Part shown: positions 22,100 through 27,655 of the stretch, in pieces
How positions within the stretch are numbered: position 1 is the stretch's first letter
Layout: each line of letters opens with the position of its first letter
DNA from: JACVRM01 sp046262315
GTDB lineage: Bacteria; Actinomycetota; Thermoleophilia; Gaiellales; Gaiellaceae
Reading direction: 5' to 3'
Length of the DNA: 27,655 nucleotides
NCBI GenBank assembly: GCA_046262315.1
Contig: JBHEMZ010000134.1
Coordinates: 1-27,655 of the forward strand
Notes under the pieces: generated by a model
The model's database searches: none
Seen by the model: the letters and a program-made list of their open reading frames with translations, nothing else
What the model was told of the DNA's origin: nothing
Program-made: the position numbers and the translations under genes

Positions 22100-22429
22100 C
22101 TAGCTCTGGGCGCGCCGCGAGTAGCTCCAGCGGCCGCCGGCGCGGGTGTGGACGCCGATGCAGCAGTAGCCGCGCCCCTTCGCGGGAACGAGCAGGCAGT
22201 TGAAGTGGCGAAAACGGATGCCGCGGCCACTGCCGGCGACCGCCGAGCAGTACACGCTGCGTTTGCGCTTCACGATCCGGCCGTCGCCGAGCCGCAAAGG
22301 CGCGCTTTTGACCCAATGCTCGGCCTGCGCCTTCGTGCGGAGCGGCGCGCCGGAATGGGAGGCCGCCGCCGGTGCGATCAGCGCGGCGGCAAGGGCGGCG
22401 AGCACGACGGTGCGCAACATCGTCTTCAT
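22100..22429 (-). CDS. Small secreted cysteine-containing protein
   Basis: A 109-residue exported protein. ATG 22429 starts a clear signal peptide, MKTMLRTVVLAALAAALIAP followed by AAASHS, cut near residue 24. The mature part is basic and has four Cys (VYCSAV, FNCLLV and the pair in GYCCIG), so one or two disulfides are possible. It ends GVHTRAGGRWSYSRRAQS. The frame is open far upstream, but the ATG with signal peptide is the natural start. Function is unknown. It is transcribed towards tRNA-Ser and away from the small ORF and sulfatase. Confidence 0.65.
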   Translation of the reverse strand: MKTMLRTVVLAALAAALIAPAAASHSGAPLRTKAQAEHWVKSAPLRLGDGRIVKRKRSVYCSAVAGSGRGIRFRHFNCLLVPAKGRGYCCIGVHTRAGGRWSYSRRAQS

Positions 22430-22524
22430 TCGCCGGTCACGCCCGTTCGGTTCGTCAGGAATACATCGGGTCGGCACCTCGTCTGGGCTGCATCGAAAGC
22501 CGTCGGGGTCATCGACGCGCTCCG

Positions 22525-22656
22525 ATGTGCTACGCGCCGCTCTTCGCGGAGCTGGAGGCGGCGGGCCTGCCCTCAGAACCCTTGCCTCCGACCGCCGCAG
22601 AGCGGGATCCGCTCGACTTCCTCGCGGAAAACGTCCGCTACGCTTCCGCCGCGTGA
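22525..22656 (+). CDS. Possible 43-residue ORF coupled to the sulfatase
   Basis: ATG 22525 opens a 43-codon frame starting MCYAPLFAELEAAGLPSEPL and ending FLAENVRYASAA. Codon third positions are mostly G or C, and its TGA overlaps the sulfatase GTG (GTGA at 22653-22656), the same overlap as between sdhB and the CCG gene. It has no signal peptide and no known motif. It could be a leader ORF that controls sulfatase translation, the tail of a lost gene, or chance. Confidence 0.35.
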   Translation: MCYAPLFAELEAAGLPSEPLPPTAAERDPLDFLAENVRYASAA

Positions 22657-24407
22657 AGGTGCTCCCGAACCACGGAAAGAACCTGACTGCCCTGTTCGCC
22701 GCGCTCGCGGCGACGGCAATCGCGACGGCGAGTGTCGCCGCGATGAACGCAACGCCGAAGGTTTCAGCCGGCCCTGGCACGCGGGCCGCCACTGCTGTCC
22801 CGAACATCGTCGTCGTGATGACCGATGACCAGACGGTCGAGCAGTTGCGTGTAATGCCGAACGTCCGCCGGCTCATCGGGGATGCGGGCGTCGTCTTCGA
22901 GACCAACTTCGCCTCCTACCCGCTGTGCTGCCCTTCGCGCGCGACGTTCTTGACGGGTCAGTACGCGCATAACCATGGCGTCCTCTCCAACCGGATGCCG
23001 ACTGGCGGGTACCCGAAGCTCGACCATGCGAAGACCCTTCCTGTGTGGCTGCGGGCGAGTGGGTATCGGACGATCCACCTCGGCAAGTACCTGAACGGCT
23101 ACGGCGGGCAGAGCGCGACGCAGGTTCCTCCCGGATGGGCTGAGTGGTACGGCTCGGTCGACCCGACCACCTACGACTACGTGGGCTTCACGCTCAACGA
23201 GAACGGAAAGCACGTTAAGTACGGGAACGCTCCAGCCGCCTACCAGACGGATGTCTACACGCGCAAGGCGAGCGAGATCATTCGACGTGTCTCGAGCGAA
23301 CCGGCACCGTTCTTCCTCTCGGTTGCGTTCCTCGCTCCGCACTGGGGACGGCCACGGGATCCAGACGACTCCAGGGGCGGGTATACGCCGGCCCCCGCGG
23401 CGCGCCACCGGGACAAATTCGCGAAGGAGCCGCTTCCGCGGCCACCATCGTTCGACGAGGCCGATGTCGCCGACAAACCCCTTACGGTCCGGCAGAGACC
23501 GCGCTTCACCGCCGTGCAAGTCCGCGCGATGACCGAGAACTATCAGCAGGAGCTCGAGTCGCTTTTGTCCGTCGACGAGGGCGTGGCGCAGATCGTGGCC
23601 GCGCTCGACCAGGCCGGCGTGCTCGACCGCACCGTGATTTTGTTCACGAGCGACAATGGTTTTCTCCACGGCGAGCACCGCATCCGAGAAGGGAAGAACC
23701 GGCTTTACGAGCCGTCGATCCGAGTGCCTTTGCTCGTCCGGGGGCCGGGCTTCCGTCCCGGCACTCGCGTGCGGGAGCTGACCGCCAACATCGACCTGGC
23801 TCCCACGATCCTCGACCTGGCAAACGCCGTGGCGACGCGGGAGCTGGACGGTAGGTCGCTCGTGCCGCTGCTGACTGATCCGACCCGACGCATGGCACGG
23901 CAGATCGTCATCGAGCGACCTGCTGACGGCCCGACGAACGAGCTCTTTTCCGCGCTACGAACAAACCGATACGTCTATGCCGAGTACACCAACGGCGACC
24001 GAGAGCTCTACGACCTGCGCCGCGACCCGCACCAGCTCAATAGCGTCCACGCCGCCTCGCCGTATGCCGCGATCGGCGCCGATCTCGCTCGCCGCCTCGC
24101 CGTGCTGCGCAGATGCATAGGCGCCGCGTGCCGACGTCTGCCCAGCTTGGCTCTGCGCACCACGCCCACCGCTCGCTGCGTCGGCTCGCGCCTTACGTTG
24201 AGTGTCGGCGGGTCCGAGACGGCATCGATCGGTTACGTGGATTTCCTGATCAACGGCCGTCGGGTCGCCCGCGACCGGCGCGCGCCCTACCGCGTGGTGC
24301 TCCCGGCTCGGCGACTTCCTCGCCCGTCTGCTCGGATACGTGCTCGCTTCGTTCTCAGTCTCGGCGACGTGCTGACGCTCGACCGCCGCGTGCGTCGTTG
24401 CAGCTAA
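22653..24407 (+). CDS. Secreted arylsulfatase-type sulfatase with C-terminal beta domain
   Basis: A 584-residue exported hydrolase of sulfate esters. The N-terminus has a hydrophobic stretch (NLTALFAALAATAIATASVA, residues 10-29) that can serve as a signal peptide. The sulfatase core starts NIVVVMTDDQ, with metal ligands Asp58 and Asp59. The catalytic motif CCPSRATFLTG contains Cys92 of C-x-P-S-R, to be oxidised to formylglycine. FTSDNGFLHGEH supplies further metal ligands, and LYEPSIRVPLLVRGPG and DLAPTILDLA are typical. After about residue 500 comes an extra beta-rich domain (TLSVGGSETASIGYVDFLIN), probably Ig-like. GTG 22653 is chosen because upstream sequence in the frame is not coding-like; GTG 22659 is possible. 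A formylglycine-generating enzyme is needed but is not in the window. The natural substrate is unknown; a polysaccharide sulfate is plausible given its neighbour. Confidence 0.88.
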   Translation: MKVLPNHGKNLTALFAALAATAIATASVAAMNATPKVSAGPGTRAATAVPNIVVVMTDDQTVEQLRVMPNVRRLIGDAGVVFETNFASYPLCCPSRATFLTGQYAHNHGVLSNRMPTGGYPKLDHAKTLPVWLRASGYRTIHLGKYLNGYGGQSATQVPPGWAEWYGSVDPTTYDYVGFTLNENGKHVKYGNAPAAYQTDVYTRKASEIIRRVSSEPAPFFLSVAFLAPHWGRPRDPDDSRGGYTPAPAARHRDKFAKEPLPRPPSFDEADVADKPLTVRQRPRFTAVQVRAMTENYQQELESLLSVDEGVAQIVAALDQAGVLDRTVILFTSDNGFLHGEHRIREGKNRLYEPSIRVPLLVRGPGFRPGTRVRELTANIDLAPTILDLANAVATRELDGRSLVPLLTDPTRRMARQIVIERPADGPTNELFSALRTNRYVYAEYTNGDRELYDLRRDPHQLNSVHAASPYAAIGADLARRLAVLRRCIGAACRRLPSLALRTTPTARCVGSRLTLSVGGSETASIGYVDFLINGRRVARDRRAPYRVVLPARRLPRPSARIRARFVLSLGDVLTLDRRVRRCS

Positions 24408-24663
24408 GCGGGATCGAGTCTGCACGACGTTGTCCGCTGCCTGCTTGAGCGGCGGGCTGGGTACGATGCCCGGAGAGCGAGCGGCGAGAGGAAACCGGCT
24501 GGTTAACACGACGTCGTCCAGTCGTCGGCGGGCCAACCGAGTCACGCGCTTCGGCGCGACGTCGACGTATCCCCGCCCACGGCGCGCTCGAGGTCGACCT
24601 GGACGTCGCGGCGAGGCATCGCCTTGTGCGACGTAAGCGGGCATTCGACGACACCGCCTCGTT

Positions 24664-26019
24664 ATGGGTAGAGTCCGCTCGCTAGGGAATCGATTCGCGG
24701 CGCGCCTAGCTGTTCCCTCGTTCGAAGGAGGCGTCTTCATCAGCTCGAGCAGCTTGCGTCGGCGGATTGGCCTTTCGGCGGCAATCGTCCTCGCCGCGGG
24801 TCTCGCGGCGGCGTTTACGCCCGCACCAGCCTCGCCGGCGCCGCTCTCCGACAAGCTCGTGCCGGCTCAGGGCGCGCTTTTTGGCATATTCTCCGGACAG
24901 GGACGCTATGGCCGCACTTCGTACCAGGAGATGCTTTACCTCGAGGCCCTTGTAGGGCGCGGCTTCGACATCGACCATCAGTACTACCGCTGGGATAAGC
25001 CTTTCCCGAGCACCCACGACAGAGAAGCGATCAACATGGGTCGCATTCCCGCGCTCGCGTGGGCAGCGTATCGGCAAGACGATTCGCCGGTGCGCTGGGC
25101 GAGCATTGCGAACGGCGCGTACGACTCGTTGATCCGGGCTCGTGCGGACGCCGTCAAGGCGCTCGGCGCGAAGGTCATGTTCACCTTCCACGTCGAGCCG
25201 GAGGACGACAAGCTGCTCGGAACGTCGGCGGAATACCGAGCTGCCTGGCGCCGAGTCGTCTCGATCTTCCGCGGCCGCGGCGCCACGAACGTCGTCTGGG
25301 TCTGGAATCCCATGACCTACACATTCGATCCGTGGGCCAATCGGAACCCTGCCGACTGGTACCCGGGTGACGACGTCGTCGACTGGATGGCGGCCGATGG
25401 CTACAACTGGTTCGGGTCCAACCACAACCAGGACCAGCGTTGGCGCTCGTTCGCCGACATCTTCCGGAACTTCTATTCGTGGGGCAGCGCGCGCGGGAAA
25501 CCGCTTGCGGTGTTCGAGTTCGGCGTGCTCGAGGACACGAGGACGCCGGACCCGCAGCGCAAAGCGCAGTGGTTCAGGGAAGCACAGGCGACCGTGAAGA
25601 ACTGGCCGAAGCTGAAGGCCGTAATGTATTTCAACTCCTGGAGCTGGGATTTCGAGTCCTCCGTGCCTTCGCTCAACGCCTTCAGGACGTGGGCGAACGA
25701 TCCCTATTTCAATCCGCGTGCGACGACGCTGTCCAACGACACGACGGCTCCCGTAGTCACGGTCACCTCGCCCCTGGACGGAGGCCAGGTCGCATACAAT
25801 TCCGCGGTGGAGATCGCGGCGATCGCGACCGACAACACCGGTGTCGCCAAAGTCGAGTTCCGGGTCAACGGGACGCTTCGCTGCACAGACACGTCCCCGT
25901 TGTACACGTGCATCTGGTGGGTGTGGACGAAAACGGGAACGAACAACGTTATTCAGGTGACCGCCTACGACAAGGCGGGGAACCGGGCGTCGGACACCGT
26001 CACGGTGACGACGAACTAG
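24664..26019 (+). CDS. Secreted GH26-like glycoside hydrolase with Ig-like domain
   Basis: A 451-residue protein if ATG 24664 is used. The barrel begins ALFGIFSGQGRYG (about residue 71), with FDIDHQYYRWDKPFP. It has the acid/base Glu178 in FTFHVEPED, WVWNPMTYTFDPWANRNPAD and WYPGDDVVDWMAADGYNW (about 232-249), and the nucleophile Glu285 in LAVFEFGV. This is the layout of GH26, a family of beta-mannanases and related enzymes. After residue 360 a single Ig-like domain (VVTVTSPLDGGQVAYNSAVE to AYDKAGNRASDTVTVTTN) closes the protein. The signal peptide SLRRRIGLSAAIVLAAGLAA lies about 30 residues after the ATG, which is odd. A strong Shine-Dalgarno at 24725-24731 points instead to an in-frame ATC at 24739, which would give a normal-length leader. 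The substrate is not certain. Confidence 0.82.
   Translation: MGRVRSLGNRFAARLAVPSFEGGVFISSSSLRRRIGLSAAIVLAAGLAAAFTPAPASPAPLSDKLVPAQGALFGIFSGQGRYGRTSYQEMLYLEALVGRGFDIDHQYYRWDKPFPSTHDREAINMGRIPALAWAAYRQDDSPVRWASIANGAYDSLIRARADAVKALGAKVMFTFHVEPEDDKLLGTSAEYRAAWRRVVSIFRGRGATNVVWVWNPMTYTFDPWANRNPADWYPGDDVVDWMAADGYNWFGSNHNQDQRWRSFADIFRNFYSWGSARGKPLAVFEFGVLEDTRTPDPQRKAQWFREAQATVKNWPKLKAVMYFNSWSWDFESSVPSLNAFRTWANDPYFNPRATTLSNDTTAPVVTVTSPLDGGQVAYNSAVEIAAIATDNTGVAKVEFRVNGTLRCTDTSPLYTCIWWVWTKTGTNNVIQVTAYDKAGNRASDTVTVTTN
24725..24731 (+). promoter_or_regulatory. Strong Shine-Dalgarno inside the GH26-like frame
   Basis: AAGGAGG lies 7 bases before an in-frame ATC (24739-24741). The upstream ATG at 24664 has no purine-rich site. 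Starting at ATC gives MISSSSLRRRIGL and then the hydrophobic core, an ordinary signal peptide. ATC or a mutated ATG is therefore a serious candidate for the true start. Confidence 0.5.
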
Positions 26020-26497
26020 CTGTCCCATCCACGATCCGCTTGCCGTGATCGCGTTCTGGACCGAGGAAGACGAGTGACCCGCGCGACGACGCCCGTGGCG
26101 GCGGCCGCCCGCTGGTCGGGATGGAGCTTGACGTAAGGCGAAGGCGCAGTCTGGTCGTCTACGACCGCGTGAGCATAGTCGTAGCGATGCGACTCGCAGG
26201 CGCAACCAGTTGCGCGAGCGCTGCGAGCGATCGCCGATGACGGCCAACTCCATGATCTGCCCGCTGTGCGCATCCCGGTTTCAGCGGCCTTCGTGGGACA
26301 ACTTTCGAACCCGGCCGACACTGGTGGGAGCTCGCGGCGCTCCTCTGTCGAGCGTGAGCGACCGGGCACCGCGTCGGGTGAAGAAGTTGGCTGTAGGCTG
26401 GCCCGCTCGTGCTCCTCGCGGGGTGGCGGAATGCGCGAGAAACTGAGTCGTCAACGCTCTCTGTCGCGCAAGTTGCGCCTGACACCGAGGAGGACGA
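26020..26497. other. Gene-poor stretch between GH26-like gene and cupin
   Basis: No intact gene is seen in these 478 bases. The minus strand holds a transposase-like fragment at 26073-26189. A plus-strand ORF around 26237-26446 with a CPLC motif has a weak coding pattern and is not called. A GGGGTGGCGGAAT string near 26430 recalls the start of tRNA-Leu, but no cloverleaf follows. Confidence 0.45.
26073..26189 (-). mobile_element. Decayed IS481-type transposase fragment
   Basis: The minus strand reads HRYDYAHAVVDDQTAPSPYV, then KLHPDQRAAAATGVVARVT, about 39 residues. This closely resembles the stretch in IS481-family DDE transposases around the second conserved part of the catalytic core, usually of the form YDYxHxxVDDHSRLAYxExHPDExAAT followed by GF. 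Here HSRL has become QTAP. The frame before and after it shows no further similarity, and no inverted terminal repeats are evident. It is best read as a small remnant of an old insertion. The match is from memory of the family consensus, not from a search. Confidence 0.5.
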
Positions 26498-27049
26498 ATG
26501 CCCGTGAAGGAAGCAAGCTCGGAAGAGACACCGTACGGCCGCTACATCACGTCGGACGGCTGGTTCGTCCTCAACCTCGCGGACGCGCTCGCGGTGCGCT
26601 TCGAGCAGAACGGCGCGCTGTACCCGCTCGAACCGCAGGAGTCGCCGTTCGGCGACCTCGGCGCGCACGTCCGCGTCGTCTGGCCGGGCGAGCCGAACGC
26701 GCTCTACCACTCGGAGGGCGTGCAGGAAGGGTTTTTCGTGCTCTCGGGCGAGTGCACGCTGATCGTCGAAGAGGAGGAACGGCCGCTGCGGCAGTGGGAC
26801 TACTTCCACTGCCCGGCCGACACCCGCCACGTGTTCGTGGGCGGCGGCGCCGGGCCGTGCGCGATTCTGATGATCGGTGCGCGGAAGGAGATGGAAACGG
26901 GGCGCTACCCGGTGAGCGACGTCGCGGCGAAGTACGGCGCGTCCGTCGCGAAGGAGACCAGCGACCCAGACGAGGCGTATGCCGACTGGCCGGGCGAGTA
27001 CACGCCCGTGCGCCTGCCATGGCCGCTCGACTCCAACGCGAAGCCGTGA
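26498..27049 (+). CDS. Cupin-domain protein
   Basis: A 183-residue cytoplasmic protein with one cupin barrel. Motif 1 is YHSEGVQEGFFVLSGECTLI (residues 70-89), offering His71, Glu73 and Glu77. Motif 2 is DYFHCPADTRHVFVGGG (101-117), with His111. These are the likely metal ligands, with Glu or Ser in the place of the second His of the classic H-x-H. ATG 26498 has a strong GAGGAGGA just upstream. The C-terminal part (about 130-183), with SDVAAKYGASVAKETSDPDE and the tail GEYTPVRLPWPL, is conserved-looking but without known function. Such small cupins may be enzymes (isomerases, dioxygenases) or sugar-binding; nothing nearby decides this. Confidence 0.85.
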   Translation: MPVKEASSEETPYGRYITSDGWFVLNLADALAVRFEQNGALYPLEPQESPFGDLGAHVRVVWPGEPNALYHSEGVQEGFFVLSGECTLIVEEEERPLRQWDYFHCPADTRHVFVGGGAGPCAILMIGARKEMETGRYPVSDVAAKYGASVAKETSDPDEAYADWPGEYTPVRLPWPLDSNAKP

Positions 27050-27209
27050 ACGTTGAACCTACGCGCGTTTACGCGAAACGTCGCTTCGGCCAGCGTTCGG
27101 GACTGTCACCTGAGGGAACGCGGCCGAAAGGTGTTCCTGTCAATCCCGGTGCGAGACGAGTCGTCCTCCACGGCGAGATGTCATCGCCGAGCGTGTAGCG
27201 TCCGCGGCC

Positions 27210-27611
27210 GTGACGCGGTTCGTCGTCGACTCTGACACGCTGCTCCGGATTGCCGCTGGCGAAATCGAGATCGCCGCTGACCACAAGGTCGTAGCGCCGA
27301 CGCTCGTGCGCTCACAGGCTCTCGCAGCGCTGTACGAGGCCGCCCGCCAGGGTGAGATCTCGGCCGCCGAGGGGATCGAGCGGGTGATGCGGATCAACTC
27401 GTTGAAGGTTCGGTTCCTCGGCGACAGGGCGCTTCAGCGCCAGGCGTGGAAGGTCGCAGACCAACTGGGGTGGGAAACAACTTACGACGCTGAGTTTGTG
27501 GCGCTGACGCAGCTCCAAGCGGACGCCTTCGTTACATCTGATGGCGATCTGGCGCGGGCGGTGTCCGGCCTCGTCGAGACAACGACGATCGACGCTCTGC
27601 GCGCGGGGTGA
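27210..27611 (+). CDS. PIN-domain ribonuclease, VapC-like
   Basis: A complete 133-residue PIN protein. The acidic active site is intact: Asp7 in FVVDSDTLL, Glu43 in LAALYEAARQG, Asp93 (and Glu95) in TTYDAEFVALTQ, and Asp111/Asp113 in VTSDGDLARAV. This matches Mg-dependent VapC toxins that cut tRNA or rRNA. GTG 27210 is the start; the site before it is weak. In the 160 bases upstream I find only weak ORFs, for example one from GTG 27048 to TAG 27198 with poor codon pattern, and no clear VapB-type antitoxin. An antitoxin could lie downstream, beyond the window. If none exists, this is a solitary PIN protein. It is unrelated in detail to the truncated PIN remnant at 20152-20427. Confidence 0.85.
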   Translation: MTRFVVDSDTLLRIAAGEIEIAADHKVVAPTLVRSQALAALYEAARQGEISAAEGIERVMRINSLKVRFLGDRALQRQAWKVADQLGWETTYDAEFVALTQLQADAFVTSDGDLARAVSGLVETTTIDALRAG

Positions 27612-27655
27612 GCGGACCGGCGCGGCGAGCGCCGAGTGGGCGAGTTGTTCAGGAA

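Noticed and set aside
26210..26446. Plus-strand ORF with a CPLC motif, possibly a zinc ribbon
   Set aside because: Only one Cys pair, mixed codon quality, and no ribosome site; it also overlaps the region around the transposase fossil.
26416..26480. tRNA-Leu-like start (GGGGTGGCGGAAT)
   Set aside because: No matching D, anticodon or T arms and no acceptor complement follow.

Overview
This is a 27.7 kb piece of a high-GC chromosome. It is most likely from an actinobacterium of the Thermoleophilia (Gaiellales/Solirubrobacterales side). That placement is an inference from four things: strong G/C third-position codon use with many GTG starts; the order dnaX-ybaB-recR-lysC-asd, which also occurs in Mycobacterium; an SRP RNA close upstream of dnaX; and short secreted proteins with an N-terminus of the type LRKLRPSPSMAVALLALFVALGG. 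Neither tRNA encodes its CCA end. I see no phage, plasmid or CRISPR signature.

Layout. 1-1440: the end of a PQQ-type sugar dehydrogenase, then a sulfotransferase. 1665-4375: ATP-type PEP carboxykinase, a four-helix membrane protein and a small secreted protein. 4380-4905 (minus): a small gene that reads through only with two frame changes. 4965-8714: a three-gene succinate dehydrogenase/fumarate reductase operon of the unusual type with an HdrB-like CCG subunit instead of a haem-b membrane anchor. 9197-12516: a GNAT protein, then lysC-asd-ykvA on the minus strand (first steps of the aspartate pathway). 12825-16602: recR, ybaB and dnaX on the minus strand, with an M29 aminopeptidase on the plus strand between recR and ybaB. 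16731-17550: a frameshifted gene and the SRP RNA. 17728-19823: a CBS-pair protein and, converging on it, a secreted clan GH-A glycosidase. 19869-20454: nested inverted repeats, tRNA-Val(CAC), a PIN-domain remnant and a perfect 23-bp tandem duplication. 20579-22429: a secreted coiled-coil protein, a membrane-anchored cytochrome c, tRNA-Ser(GGA) and a small secreted Cys-containing protein. 22525-26019: a tiny ORF coupled to a secreted sulfatase, then a secreted GH26-like glycosidase with an Ig-like domain. 26020-27655: a decayed IS481-type transposase fragment, a cupin and a VapC-like PIN protein.

How it fits together. The first 17 kb is mostly core metabolism and DNA maintenance. PckA and the SQR meet at the C4 acids of the TCA cycle. 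LysC and Asd lead to Lys, Thr and Met. DnaX, YbaB and RecR form a replication/recombination block. From about 18 kb on the window becomes accessory: exported enzymes for carbohydrates and sulfate esters, PIN proteins, repeats around tRNAs and gene remnants. I found no coherent new multi-gene system. The items most worth a second look are the type-E-like SQR with its SdhB tail, a possible ATC start for the GH26-like enzyme, the repeat/remnant zone at tRNA-Val, and the two frameshifted genes.
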